A stretch of DNA of 64,000 nucleotides from JBGSTR01 sp963707135 (GTDB lineage: Bacteria > Pseudomonadota > Gammaproteobacteria > Chromatiales > Chromatiaceae). Position 1 is the stretch's first letter. The number at the start of each line of letters is the position of its first letter. The stretch is from NCBI GenBank assembly GCA_963707135.1, contig CAVPOY010000044.1, positions 186,001-250,000 on the forward strand, given 5' to 3'. The notes below the pieces were generated by a model. The model had not been told where the DNA came from and did not search any database. It saw only the letters and a program-made list of their open reading frames with translations. Below, in pieces: positions 17,772 through 27,393 of this stretch. The position numbers and the translations under genes were made by a program.

Positions 17772-17800
17772 CAAATGCCATCCTGGCACTTGATCAACTC
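17772..17800. repeat. 29-bp dispersed intergenic repeat, copy 2
   Basis: Identical to 233-261 over 29 bases, with the same two palindromes. It sits between the 3' ends of the carbonic anhydrase and glycosyltransferase genes, so it is again next to gene ends. Confidence 0.75.
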
Positions 17801-17928
17801 GCGCCGACCCGGAGGCCCGACTCTCTGAGCGCTACATTTTCAATGGCATATATCCATTGAGAATTCGGGTTCCATGCCTGACCCGGACGAGACAAGAAAT
17901 AGATCAGCGCTAAGAGAAAGTGACCGTT

Positions 17929-19173
17929 TCAGGCGCTCGGGGATGACGGTTTAGCGGAGCCGGCGAGCCTCTGGTACTCGCGAGCGACGATGGGGGCAAT
18001 AACGGGGTAGATGCGATGCTGCCTGACGTAGTCGCGCCCCTTCTCGCCCATCCGCTCAGCGGCCGCCGGGTCGTTCAACAGGGTAACGATGGCCTGCGCG
18101 AATTCCGCCTCCGACCACTCGACGCATATACCGGCTCCGCTCTCGGCGATGATGATGCTCTGTTCGGGGTGTGAGTTTGCGACCACCGGTCGGCCCAAGG
18201 CCATGTACTCGCTTATTTTCGTGGGCGAGGTCGACTGCAGGATGGGGGTCGGGTAAAAGGGCGAGACGCACACGGCCGCGCGCCCAGCCCGGGCTTGCGC
18301 CTCTGCCATCGGTAGCATTCCGGTGAACTCCACGTTATCGGTCTGGTTAAGCTCCACGGCGATCTGCTCGAGATATGCCCGGTCGGCGGGGTCTGGACCG
18401 TCACCTACCATGATCAGTCGCGCGACCGGATGTGTATCGCGCACAATGGCCAAGGCCCTGATCAGGATATCCAATCGCCTTACTCGGGCCATGGTGCCGA
18501 GGTAGAGGATGGTGTTCGGCTCCACCACGGCCTTGGGCACTTCTAGAAGTTGCTCGCTAACCGCCATGGGCACTGGCGTCATGCGGGCCCGTGGCACGCC
18601 TTCGGCGGCAACGTCCTCGAGCATTTGCTGACTCTGCACGAATACGTGATCGGCACCGGGCATGATTATCTTGTACACAAGTAATTTGGCCACCTTTCCG
18701 GCGGCTATGCTGATCCGCGGATACGCGGACCGGCCTTCCTGGCCGTCCAGAATACGGCACTCCGCAAAAGGGTATGAGTACCAGTAACAGAACCGACGCC
18801 CCCTCAGCCGGGCGGCGACCAGGCCGAGTACGGCTACGACGAACTTGTCTCGAACCTGAACGATATCGTAATCGCCGGTCAGCGCCGTCCAGGTAGTGCG
18901 GAGATCGGTTGCGAGCTCGATAAGCTTGTTCGCGATCTTTCCCGCCAGGCCCGTCATCGCGCTACGGCCTATCACGAATGCGCGCGCCCCGTGCCAATCA
19001 CGCTCGCGCCAGAAGCCGGTCGACTCTGCATCGAAGATAACGTAATCGACTTGCAGCCCCATTCCCGCGAGCCGTTTTCCGAAGAGATCGGCAACATCGA
19101 CACGCTCCGCTCCGCTCCATTCCCCCACGAGGAACAACATTCGTTGGTTCAGCTTCATGTCACTCATTCTCAA
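17929..19173 (-). CDS. Glycosyltransferase, GT-B fold (family 4-like)
   Basis: About 414 residues. The N-terminal half looks like a Rossmann acceptor domain. The C-terminal half has the GT1/GT4 donor-site pattern: ILYLGTMARVRRLDILIRAL, LIMVGDGPD, VEFTGMLPMAEAQA, then SPFYPTPILQSTSPTKISEYMALGRPVVAN, where the E of KISEYMA sits in the nucleotide-sugar site. It would transfer a sugar to a surface polysaccharide or lipid. Starts at 19173 (MRMSDMKLNQ) or two internal ATGs are possible. No other polysaccharide gene is near, and its sequence is visibly less G+C-rich than its neighbours, so it is an orphan and possibly acquired. Confidence 0.88.
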   Translation of the reverse strand: MRMSDMKLNQRMLFLVGEWSGAERVDVADLFGKRLAGMGLQVDYVIFDAESTGFWRERDWHGARAFVIGRSAMTGLAGKIANKLIELATDLRTTWTALTGDYDIVQVRDKFVVAVLGLVAARLRGRRFCYWYSYPFAECRILDGQEGRSAYPRISIAAGKVAKLLVYKIIMPGADHVFVQSQQMLEDVAAEGVPRARMTPVPMAVSEQLLEVPKAVVEPNTILYLGTMARVRRLDILIRALAIVRDTHPVARLIMVGDGPDPADRAYLEQIAVELNQTDNVEFTGMLPMAEAQARAGRAAVCVSPFYPTPILQSTSPTKISEYMALGRPVVANSHPEQSIIIAESGAGICVEWSEAEFAQAIVTLLNDPAAAERMGEKGRDYVRQHRIYPVIAPIVAREYQRLAGSAKPSSPSA

Positions 19174-19774
19174 TGTGCCGGTTCAACAGAGATACCCCTT
19201 GAAGTGGTGCGCCAACACTCCGCCGCCTTGGACGCGCCGATGAGCAGTCAGGTCTTCGCCGCCATTCCGTCTTTCCTATTTCGGGACATCCATCGAGGTG
19301 CGGCAGATCCTGCCTCCGGAATGTCTGACTTGATAGCCAGCCGCCAGAGTACAGTCAGTGGTCGCCCCCTCACTCGATTTGCGCCCTCCCTTTACCAACA
19401 TTCAGGCTACGCCTCTTCAGACCCGAGTTCTGCAGAGCCCCTCGCCATGCCATAGCGCGGATGAGGGCCGCTCGGAGTGCAGGCGAGGACGGCGGAGAAC
19501 AGACCATGGGGCCGAGAATTCGCGGTGCCGGCTGGAGTAAGACGCTAACCGGCCAGACCTTGTTTCTGTCACTAGAAACGGTAAGCTCCGCGTTCGATCG
19601 AGGGCAGCCGAGTACCGAGCGGTTCGCTACCACTCGGATCCTACGCGATTATCCCGGCCGCGAGCCGATAGCCACAATACACAACTTTCTGACGCGGGCG
19701 CGCCGGGGGATCACACGGTGCCACCGCGATACGATGTTTTTCAGCGCGGGTGGACGCCACCACAGGAGGATCCC
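19174..19774. other. Divergent intergenic region, no gene seen
   Basis: 600 bases between the start of the glycosyltransferase (minus) and the start of the polyphosphate enzyme (plus). Frames here are short and lack recognisable motifs or ribosome sites. Both promoters should lie here; no convincing sigma-70 pair was found. Confidence 0.6.
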
Positions 19775-21250
19775 ATGTTCGAATCGGCAGAATTGGGTCA
19801 GACGGTCAGCAAGGCAGACTACGACGCGGCGGTACCGTCGCTTCGGGAGGCCCTGCTGGACGCCCAGTACGATTTGCTTGCGAAGAAGGACTTCCCGGTC
19901 CTGGTAATCATCGGTGGCGTCGAGGGGGCGGGCAAGAGCGAGACGGTGCAGACGCTCAACGAGTGGATGGATCCCCGCCACATCCACACCCACGGCTTCC
20001 TGTTGCCTACCGATGAGGAGGCCCAGCGCCCGCCCATGTATCGCTTTTGGCGCGCCCTGCCGCCGAAGGGCGAGACCGGCATCTTCTTCGGGTCCTGGTA
20101 CACGCTGCCGATACTATCGCGCGTCCTCGGTGAAGCCAGCGATGCGGACCTCGAGGGATCGATCCATGAGATCCGCCACCTCGAGCGCATGCTGCACAAC
20201 GAGGGCGTGCTGATCCTCAAGTTCTGGCTGCACATCTCCAAGCGCGAGCAGCGCAAACGCCTCGCCGCTCGGGAGCAGGACCTCTACGCCCGCTGGCGCC
20301 TGACCAAGACGATCAAGAAGCTGGCGCGGCGCTACAATGACGCCCGAGACACGGCCGAGAAGGTCCTGCGCGAGACCAGCACGGGCGAGGCGCCGTGGAC
20401 CGTGGTCGACGGCTACGACCACCGCCACCGCACATTGGCGGTCGGCCAGGCACTGCTGGATGCGGTGCGCCGCCGGCTGGACGCGCCGGAGGCCTCGCGC
20501 CTGGTCACCGCGGCCCCGGTGCCTGCTCAAGGCGAGAACGTCGAGCTGATCCGCGGCCTGGACCTATCACAGGCGCTGGAGCGCGACGCGTACAAGGACG
20601 GGATGAAGAAGTACCAATCCCGCTTCGCCCGCCAAATCGTAGGCAAGAAATTTCGCGAGCGCTCGCTGGTGCTCGCCTTCGAGGGCTCCGACGCGGCAGG
20701 CAAGGGCGGCGCGATCCGCCGCGTGACCGGGGCGCTGGACGCGCGACTCTACAAGATCGTGCCGGTTGCGGCGCCGACTGAGGAAGAGCGTGCGCAGCCC
20801 TATCTGTGGCGCTTCTGGCGGCACGTACCCGGCGATCGCGGCCTAGTGATCTTCGACCGCACCTGGTACGGGCGGGTTCTGGTGGAACGGGTCGAGGGCT
20901 TCGCCGGAGAGGCGGACTGGATGCGGGCCTACGACGAGATCAATGAATTCGAGGAACAGCTGGTCGACAGCGGCGCCATCCTCTGCAAGTTTTGGCTGCA
21001 AATCAGCAAGGACGAGCAGTTGCGGCGTTTCCAGGCGCGCGAGCAGATCGGGTACAAGCGATTCAAGATCACCGACGAGGACTGGCGCAACCGGGACCGC
21101 TGGGAGGACTACGAGGGCGCCGTGGCGGACATGGTGGATCGCACCTCGACCTCAATCGCCCCCTGGACCCTGGTCGAGGCCAACGACAAGTATTTCGCGC
21201 GGGTGAAGGTGTTGCGGACAATCGTGGAGGCGATGTCTCGGGCGCTCTAA
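19775..21250 (+). CDS. pap: Polyphosphate:AMP phosphotransferase (PPK2 class II)
   Basis: 491 residues made of two PPK2 domains in tandem. The first has Walker A GGVEGAGKSE (about 50) and a lid region; the second has FEGSDAAGKGGAI (about 305), VFDRTWYGRVLVERVEGF as Walker B/base region, and KFWLQISKDEQLRRF. This two-domain layout is that of PAP, which makes ADP from AMP and polyphosphate. ATG 19775 follows a strong AGGAGG; the earlier in-frame start at 19718 has none. It is a single-gene unit in the cytoplasm, likely part of energy or phosphate stress handling. Confidence 0.93.
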   Translation: MFESAELGQTVSKADYDAAVPSLREALLDAQYDLLAKKDFPVLVIIGGVEGAGKSETVQTLNEWMDPRHIHTHGFLLPTDEEAQRPPMYRFWRALPPKGETGIFFGSWYTLPILSRVLGEASDADLEGSIHEIRHLERMLHNEGVLILKFWLHISKREQRKRLAAREQDLYARWRLTKTIKKLARRYNDARDTAEKVLRETSTGEAPWTVVDGYDHRHRTLAVGQALLDAVRRRLDAPEASRLVTAAPVPAQGENVELIRGLDLSQALERDAYKDGMKKYQSRFARQIVGKKFRERSLVLAFEGSDAAGKGGAIRRVTGALDARLYKIVPVAAPTEEERAQPYLWRFWRHVPGDRGLVIFDRTWYGRVLVERVEGFAGEADWMRAYDEINEFEEQLVDSGAILCKFWLQISKDEQLRRFQAREQIGYKRFKITDEDWRNRDRWEDYEGAVADMVDRTSTSIAPWTLVEANDKYFARVKVLRTIVEAMSRAL

Positions 21251-21395
21251 GGGTCGGGTCGCGGCGGCCCGCCAAGTTCCAAGGACGATAAGCGGGGCGG
21301 CGTCTCACCGGCCGGGCGCGGTCCGTTGTCGTCCGGATTCGGTGACCATTGTCCGCGCCCTCCCCGTCTTGGCGATTCTGGCTTCCAAAATCAGG

Positions 21396-22676
21396 ATGAA
21401 CCTACCCCCTACCCTGCGCTCGCTCTACGCGACCTACCTGCGGCACTTGCTGCATCTGCGCATCGTGGCGATCGGGGGCCAGGTGCTCGCGTACGCGATC
21501 GCGTCGCGGGGCCCGCACTTCGTGCTGCCGGTCGTGCCGCTTGCGGTTCTCGGGGGCGCGCTGCTGCTGTACACCCTGTTTGCGCTGCGACGGCTGCCGC
21601 GACGCTCCGGCGTGAGCGAGCGGGCGATCCTGATCGAGACCGGCATCGACCTTGTCAGCCTGACCGCAGCACTCTACCTGACCGGCGGTTCGAGCAACCC
21701 GTTGGTCTCCCTGCTTCTGCTCCCGGTGACGGTCGCCACCGCGACCCTGCGGCCGGCATTGAGCTGGTCCGTGGCGGCCACGGCGGCGGCCTGTTACACG
21801 CTGCTGATGTTCCTGCATCGGCCTTTCGCGATGGAGCACCACAGCGAGGGGGCGTTCGAGGTTCACATCTGGGGAATGTGGTACGGATTCCTGTTGAGCG
21901 CGCTGCTGGTCGCCCTGTTCGTCTCACGCATCGGCACGACGTTGCGAGAGCACGACCGGGCGCTCGCCAAGGCCCGCGAGGAGGCACTGCGCAACGAGCA
22001 ATGGCTGGCACTCGGCACCCTGGCAGCCGGAACCGCGCACGAGCTCGGCACACCCCTGTCGACCATGGCCGTGATCTCGGCCGACCTGGCCGACGAGTAC
22101 CGGGGAGACGCCGAGCTCGCGGATCGGCTCGGGGTGCTCCGATCCCAGATCGATCGCTGCAAAGGGATCCTCTCGCGGATGGCGATGGAGGCCGGGGCCA
22201 TGCGCGCCGACTCGGGCCGAATGATGGCGATCGACGATTATCTGACCGAGGTCATGGACGACTGGCGTGCGGCGCGACCGGGGGCGCGGGTCAATACCCA
22301 GTGGAGCGGCTCGAGCCCACCCCCGCGGATCGTCGCCGACCGCGCCCTGACCCAGGCGATCCACAACATCCTGAACAACGCGGCCGACGCCTCGCCGGAG
22401 TCCGTCGATGTCGACGCCAGCTGGGATCCCGCTCGGCTCTGCATCGAGGTTCACGACCACGGCGAGGGGCTCGCGCAGGCCGTCCGCGACCGGATCGGGG
22501 AGCCCCTGGTCTCCGGCAAGACTGAGCAGGGCGGCATGGGGCTCGGCCTGTTCCTGGCCCGCACCGTGCTGGAGCGACTCGGCGGCAAGGTCGAGCTGAC
22601 TCCCCGCCAACCCTCTGGCGTTCGTGCCCGAATCACATTGCCGCTCGCGCCATTGTTGGCCGCCGGAGGCCCCTGA
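21396..22676 (+). CDS. regB: Redox-sensing histidine kinase RegB/PrrB
   Basis: About 426 residues from ATG 21396; GTG 21342 is an alternative giving 444. Six membrane segments come first. GGSSNPLVSLLLLP lies between segments 3 and 4, the place of the quinone-binding GGxxNPF motif of RegB. The H-box is AAGTAHELGTPLST (H215). A cysteine follows in RCKGIL, where RegB has its redox-active cysteine. N-box NILNNAADAS, then HDHGEGL and MGLGLFLA complete the ATPase. RegB responds to quinone and redox state and phosphorylates RegA. The stop overlaps regA by one base. Confidence 0.93.
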   Translation: MNLPPTLRSLYATYLRHLLHLRIVAIGGQVLAYAIASRGPHFVLPVVPLAVLGGALLLYTLFALRRLPRRSGVSERAILIETGIDLVSLTAALYLTGGSSNPLVSLLLLPVTVATATLRPALSWSVAATAAACYTLLMFLHRPFAMEHHSEGAFEVHIWGMWYGFLLSALLVALFVSRIGTTLREHDRALAKAREEALRNEQWLALGTLAAGTAHELGTPLSTMAVISADLADEYRGDAELADRLGVLRSQIDRCKGILSRMAMEAGAMRADSGRMMAIDDYLTEVMDDWRAARPGARVNTQWSGSSPPPRIVADRALTQAIHNILNNAADASPESVDVDASWDPARLCIEVHDHGEGLAQAVRDRIGEPLVSGKTEQGGMGLGLFLARTVLERLGGKVELTPRQPSGVRARITLPLAPLLAAGGP

Positions 22677-23212
22677 TGGGGAACCCATCGCACCTGCTGC
22701 TGGTCGACGACGACCCGGTTTTCTGCGAAGTCCTGCGCCGGTCGCTGGAGCGTCGCGGCATGGAGGTCGAGGTCGCGCACAATGTGCCGGATGCCGAACG
22801 CCAGGCCCGGGCGCGCCCCCCCCGCTACGTGACCCTGGACCTGCGCATGCCCGGACCGTCGGGGCTGGCACTGATCGAGCGGCTGCGGGAGATCAACCCC
22901 GAGGTGCGTATCGTGATGCTGACCGGCTACGCGAGCATCGCGACCGCCGTGGAGGCGATCAAGCTGGGCGCGATCCAGTACCTGACGAAACCGACCGACG
23001 CGACGCAGATCCTGGATGCCCTGCACCAGGACGGCGGCAATCCGCAGGTGGAGGTCGCCCAGCAACCCTTGTCGGTGAACCGGCTGGAGTGGGAGCACAT
23101 CCAGAAGGTGCTCGCCGAATGCGACGGGAACATCTCGGCCGCCGCGCGCGCGCTGGGTATGCATCGGCGCACGCTGCAGCGGAAACTGGGTAAGCGTCCC
23201 GTACGGCGCTGA
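22676..23212 (+). CDS. regA: Response regulator RegA/PrrA
   Basis: 178 residues. The receiver domain has D11-D13 acidic residues, phospho-acceptor D55 in VTLDLRMPG, and LTKPTD. The C-terminal Fis-type helix-turn-helix, ISAAARALGMHRRTLQRKLGKRPVRR, is close to the highly conserved RegA DNA-binding helix. RegA proteins globally control photosynthesis, CO2 fixation, hydrogen, nitrogen and respiration genes when oxygen falls. The ATG shares a base with the regB stop, so both are made together. The gene ends close to the convergent metal-handling block. Confidence 0.95.
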   Translation: MGNPSHLLLVDDDPVFCEVLRRSLERRGMEVEVAHNVPDAERQARARPPRYVTLDLRMPGPSGLALIERLREINPEVRIVMLTGYASIATAVEAIKLGAIQYLTKPTDATQILDALHQDGGNPQVEVAQQPLSVNRLEWEHIQKVLAECDGNISAAARALGMHRRTLQRKLGKRPVRR

Positions 23213-23231
23213 CCCGCTCGATTCCCGCCGT

Positions 23232-23757
23232 TCAGCCGCCCTCGGGCGCGCCGGCGTCCAGGCGCTCAAGGAGGTGCGGTGTCACGTCGTCGAAGCGCAG
23301 CACCCGTGTCCCCTGGTGATCGGCCAGGAACTCTTCGGCGTCCGCCGCGCTCGCCAGCGGTACCAGCTCATGACCCATCGGACCCAGGACATCGGAGCCG
23401 ATGACGAACCAGGCCGAGCGCGCGTCGATGCGCGTCAGACCGTAGTACTCGGTCACGGCGATGGCCGCGATGTCCGCCGCGCTCCGTGTGGGCGCGTATT
23501 TTCCGAGGTCGAATAGATACTTGAAGAGGTCCTTTCCGCCGTCGAAGTGCTCTACCGCACCGTCCCTATAGACGAGCGTCGCGGCCCATTCCGGATACTT
23601 CACGACGAACATCCCGCAGACCGGGCAGACGTCCGCGGGTTTCGGCCCAGGCACGTCCAATGCCCGAACGGCCGGGGACGCGAAGCGACCCGACGGCGAG
23701 CATCAGCGCCGCGAGTCGCCAGCTCCAACACGGGCGGACGCCGCCCCGCAAGGGCAC
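23232..23757 (-). pseudogene. nosL: NosL-family protein, signal peptide out of frame
   Basis: The frame 23232-23660 encodes a NosL-type domain: DVCPVCGMFV (copper-site cysteines), EHFDGGKDLFKYL, GSDVLGPMGHELVPL. It lacks a signal peptide. One is found in the neighbouring frame from GTG 23757 (WSWRLAALMLAVGSL), and the NosL frame upstream of the domain reads FASPAVRALDVP, a plausible cleavage region. A single-base shift near 23705-23715 would join them, so the gene is either newly broken or carries a base error. NosL proteins are periplasmic copper-binding accessories, best known from nitrous oxide reductase, but no nosZ is here. Last gene of the minus-strand metal block. Confidence 0.7.
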
Positions 23758-23760
23758 CGC

Positions 23761-24021
23761 TCACTCCCCGGCGGCGTGCGCCGAAGGCACGCGGCGCGGA
23801 CCGGTGTCGGACGTGGAGCGGGCGGGCCGGGCGCGCTTCTCGGGGCGCGGCATATACAGGCTCCAGTGCCAGAGCGTCAAGCCGATGAGCGCTATCCCGG
23901 TCCAGCTGTGCAGCTTCATGTAACGGCGCCGCGGACGCTGCATTCCGGACCACACCAAGACGCCCAACGCGACCAGGACGCCCGCCTTGGCGAGGGTGCG
24001 CTGGGTCTTCATCTCCACCAT
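23761..24021 (-). CDS. Small two-helix membrane protein
   Basis: 86 residues from ATG 24021 (MVEMKTQRTLAKAG); the longer frame to 24147 adds a polar, unlikely leader. Two hydrophobic helices (VLVALGVLVWSGM and WTGIALIGLTLWHWSLYM) are joined by a basic loop, RPRRRYMKLH. The histidines near the helix ends recall haem-binding small membrane proteins, but no family is certain. It lies between the SafE-like gene and the NosL gene in the same direction. Confidence 0.55.
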   Translation of the reverse strand: MVEMKTQRTLAKAGVLVALGVLVWSGMQRPRRRYMKLHSWTGIALIGLTLWHWSLYMPRPEKRARPARSTSDTGPRRVPSAHAAGE

Positions 24022-24186
24022 GGGGGCGGCGTCCGCGGCGTTCCGATTCGGCGCGGCTCCCGTGCGTCCGGAGTCGGGGTTCGCTGTCGACGGGCATGGT
24101 CGGTACTCCTGAGGTTGACTGCGCTTCAACGACCAGTGGCTCGGCAAGCGACCGACCGGGCCGGCTTCACCGCCGACCCCGTAGCC

Positions 24187-24876
24187 CTACCAGTTTCCGA
24201 GCTTGCGCATGACATTGAAATAGCTGATGCCCTGGTAGAGGGTGCTGACACCCATGACGATCACGACCACCGCCGCCGCCTTCAGCAGCTGGCCGCGAAC
24301 CTTGGCGCCGAGCTTGCCGAAGATCAGGGAGACGAACAGCATCGAGGGCAGGGTTCCGAGCCCAAAGACCAGCATCAGCAGTCCGCCACCGAGCGGGCTC
24401 GCCGCCGTGGTCGCCTTCACGGCCATCGCCAGCGTCAGCGCGCAGGGCATCATCCCGTTCACCAGTCCGCCCAGCGCGGCGCCGCGGGCACTGCCGGCCC
24501 GGGCCGCGTTCGCGAAGCCCTGCCGCAGCCAGCGCGCCGGGGCGAAGCCGACCGCGAGCCGTGTCCGGAGCACGCCCATGACCTCCAGCCCCAGCATGAT
24601 CACCAGCACACCGGCCACGATCTGCAGCAGGCCCTGCACTTTGCCGAGCAGCCCGGTGGAGACCAGGGCGACGCCGGCCAGGGCGGCGATCATTCCCACC
24701 AGCGTGTAGACGCCGATGCGCGCCCCGTGGTACGCGGCGTAGGATAGGGCCCCTGCCCCGTTCTCGGACGCCTTGATGAAGAAGCCGGAGACCAGGGCGC
24801 CGCACATGCCGACGCAATGCCCGCTGCCCAGGATTCCGCTCATGAAGGCCAGCGAGTAGTCGAGTCCCCCGCTCAC
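24187..24876 (-). CDS. SafE/TauE- or DsbD-like membrane protein (GHCVGMCG type)
   Basis: 229 residues, about six membrane helices. It starts with GILGSGHCVGMCGALVSGF, the hallmark of the small family usually encoded next to copper ATPases and cbb3 oxidase assembly genes. A second motif, GGLVNGMMPCALTLAMAVKA, repeats the cysteine-in-helix pattern. These proteins are thought to move metal or reducing power across the membrane. GTG 24876 overlaps the ATPase stop (GTGA), so the two are coupled. Confidence 0.82.
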   Translation of the reverse strand: MSGGLDYSLAFMSGILGSGHCVGMCGALVSGFFIKASENGAGALSYAAYHGARIGVYTLVGMIAALAGVALVSTGLLGKVQGLLQIVAGVLVIMLGLEVMGVLRTRLAVGFAPARWLRQGFANAARAGSARGAALGGLVNGMMPCALTLAMAVKATTAASPLGGGLLMLVFGLGTLPSMLFVSLIFGKLGAKVRGQLLKAAAVVVIVMGVSTLYQGISYFNVMRKLGNW

Positions 24877-27389
24877 AATCGGCTCCGGTTCAGGCGCAGC
24901 GAGTTGGTCACCACCGAGACCGAGCTCATGGCCATCGCGGCCGAGGCAACCATCGGGCTCAGGCGACCCGAGGCGGCGATGGGAATGGCCAGGGTGTTGT
25001 AGCCGAAGGCCCAGACGAGGTTCTGGTGGACGACGGACAGGGTCCGCCGGCACAGGTCGATGGCCTGCGCCACGCGCTCCAGGTCGCCGCTGGCGATGGT
25101 CAGGTGGGCGGCCTCCATCGCCACCTCGGTGCCGCCGCCTACGGCGAAGCCCACATCGGCGGCGGCCAGGGCCGGGGCGTCGTTGACGCCGTCGCCGATC
25201 ATACCGACCCGGGCGCCCTGGGCCCGCAGGCCCTCGATGACCGCCAGCTTGTCCTCGGGCCTGGCCTGGGCGATGACCTCTGCGATTCCGACCTCGGCGG
25301 CGACATGGTCGGCCGCGGCCTGGACATCCCCCGTCACCAGCAGCGTGCGCACCCCGAGCCGGTGCAGGCGCTCAACGGCTACGCGGGCACCCGGTCGCGC
25401 CCTGTCAGCGACGCCGAACAGGGCGGCGGCGTTGCCGTCCAGGGCCATGTAGACCGGGGTCTTGCCCTGGGCGGCGAGGCGAGCGGCCCTGGACTTGATG
25501 CGGCCCGTGCGCACCCCCTGCTCCTCCAGGTAGTCGCGGTTGCCGAGCAGGACCCTGCGGTCGCCAACCCGCGCCTGAACTCCCCGACCGGGGTGGGCCT
25601 GGAATCCGTCCGCCTCGGCCGCCGATAGTCCCTGCTCCCGGGCGTGGGCCGCGATCGCGCGACCCAGGAAGTGCTCGGAACCCGACTCCACCGCAAGCGC
25701 GTGCTCAAGCAGAAAGACGTCGCTCTCCCGGGAGACGTTGACCAGGTCCGTGACCCGGGGCCGGCCCTCGGTCAGGGTCCCGGTCTTGTCGAAGACCACG
25801 ACCTCGAGCCGTGCCGCCAGCTCCAGGGCCTCGCCGTTGCGGACGTAGATGCCTTGTCGCGCCGCCCGCCCGGTGGAGACCATGATGGCCGCCGGCGTCG
25901 CCAGGCCCAGCGAGCAGGGGCAGGCGATCAACAGGACGGCAATCGCGTTCGACAGGGCGTTGGTCAGTCGCGCGCCGCGCCCGATCCAGCCGAGGAAGGT
26001 GAGACCGGCCACCGCCATGACGCCCGGCACAAACACCGCGGAGACGCGGTCGACCAGCTTCTGGACCGGCAGCTTGCCGGCCTGGGCCTCGTCCACCATG
26101 CGGACGATCCCGGAGAGTACGGTGTCGGTGCCGACGGCGGTCACCTGCACCCGGAGCAGCCCGAAGCCGTTCACGCACCCCCCGGTGACCCGGTCGCCGG
26201 CCGCCTTGGCGACGGGCAGGCTCTCGCCGGTGACCATGGACTCGTCCACCTCGGACGCCCCGCCAGTGACCAGCCCGTCGGTCGGAATACGGTCGCCGGG
26301 CCGCACCAGCAGCAGGTCGCCCACCCGCAGCGAATCCACCGGGACCTGCCGCTCGCCTGACTCGTCGATCAGGGCGGCCGTCTGGGGCTGGAGCTCCACC
26401 AGGCCGCGGATGGCCTCGCTGGCCTTGCCCTTGGCCCGCTCCTCCAGGTAGCGGCCCAGTAGGACGAAGCTGACGATTCCCGCGGCCGCCTCGAAGTAGA
26501 CGTGGCGGCCGCGCCACCAGAGGGTTGCCACGCTGTAGGCATAGGCGGAGCCGGCGCCCAGCGCGATCAGCGTGTCCATATTCGAGGCGCGCTGGCGGGC
26601 GAGCCGCCAGGCCTTTTCGAAGAAGGGCCAGCCGGCCCAGAAGACCACCGGCGTCGCCAGGGCCCACTCCAGCAGCCGCAGCAGCCGGGAGCGGTGCATG
26701 GCCATCCCCAGGGTCATGACCGGGACCGTCAGCAGACCGGCGAGCAGCGCTCGCCGGCCCGCCGCCCGCACCCGCTCGCGCTCGGACTGGATCAGCAGCT
26801 GGCGCTGAGTCAGGCTGTCCATCGGGCTGGCGCGATAGCCAAGGCGCGCGACCCGCAAAGCGATCTCGTCCTGGGAGAGCCCACCGCGGACGATCGCCGC
26901 GCCCGAGCCGAAGCTGACCGAGGCCTCCGAGACCCGCGGGTCGCGCTGCAGGTCCATCTCGATCAGCAGCGCACAGGACGCGCAGGTCATGCCCTCGATG
27001 GCCAGGTGGGCTACGCGCCGCGGTACCGACGGGCAATACCCGGTCGTACAGTCCCCATCGGCAGTATCCACGGACGATTCGAGGGCGCGTGCAGGCGGGG
27101 TCCCCGGCCGCGGGGCCAGGTTGCCGAGCACCCGATCCAGCAGCACCAGCAGCGAGACGGCGGTGATCCGCGCCGGGTCGAAGTGGACCGCGATCGAGCC
27201 TATGGCCGGCACGGCGCGCACCCGCGAGACGCCGGGGTGCTTGGTGAGCAGGATCTCGAGCAAATAGGCTCGTTCACGGTCCTTCAGGACCACGGGCGTG
27301 AAAAGCCTCAAACGCCGGCGCAGGGCGTGAAGCACCCGGTAGTGAGCGCCGATCGAGCCGGGCGTCGCTATCCCCGCCGCCGCATCCAT
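24873..27389 (-). CDS. Copper-translocating P1B-type ATPase (CcoI/CopA-like)
   Basis: 838 residues. A first ferredoxin-like domain (about 20-90) resembles HMA but has no CxxC. A second HMA domain carries GMTCASC (C136, C139). A cysteine pair, DCTTGYC, sits between them. Eight membrane helices hold the ion site ACPCSLGLATP. The phosphorylation site DKTGTLT, TGES loop and MIGDGVNDAPAL are all present. Such pumps export Cu(I) to the periplasm for detoxification or for loading cuproenzymes. The surrounding NosL, SafE-like, CxxC and TlpA genes favour delivery to an enzyme. Confidence 0.93.
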   Translation of the reverse strand: MDAAAGIATPGSIGAHYRVLHALRRRLRLFTPVVLKDRERAYLLEILLTKHPGVSRVRAVPAIGSIAVHFDPARITAVSLLVLLDRVLGNLAPRPGTPPARALESSVDTADGDCTTGYCPSVPRRVAHLAIEGMTCASCALLIEMDLQRDPRVSEASVSFGSGAAIVRGGLSQDEIALRVARLGYRASPMDSLTQRQLLIQSERERVRAAGRRALLAGLLTVPVMTLGMAMHRSRLLRLLEWALATPVVFWAGWPFFEKAWRLARQRASNMDTLIALGAGSAYAYSVATLWWRGRHVYFEAAAGIVSFVLLGRYLEERAKGKASEAIRGLVELQPQTAALIDESGERQVPVDSLRVGDLLLVRPGDRIPTDGLVTGGASEVDESMVTGESLPVAKAAGDRVTGGCVNGFGLLRVQVTAVGTDTVLSGIVRMVDEAQAGKLPVQKLVDRVSAVFVPGVMAVAGLTFLGWIGRGARLTNALSNAIAVLLIACPCSLGLATPAAIMVSTGRAARQGIYVRNGEALELAARLEVVVFDKTGTLTEGRPRVTDLVNVSRESDVFLLEHALAVESGSEHFLGRAIAAHAREQGLSAAEADGFQAHPGRGVQARVGDRRVLLGNRDYLEEQGVRTGRIKSRAARLAAQGKTPVYMALDGNAAALFGVADRARPGARVAVERLHRLGVRTLLVTGDVQAAADHVAAEVGIAEVIAQARPEDKLAVIEGLRAQGARVGMIGDGVNDAPALAAADVGFAVGGGTEVAMEAAHLTIASGDLERVAQAIDLCRRTLSVVHQNLVWAFGYNTLAIPIAASGRLSPMVASAAMAMSSVSVVTNSLRLNRSRL

Positions 27390-27393
27390 GGTC

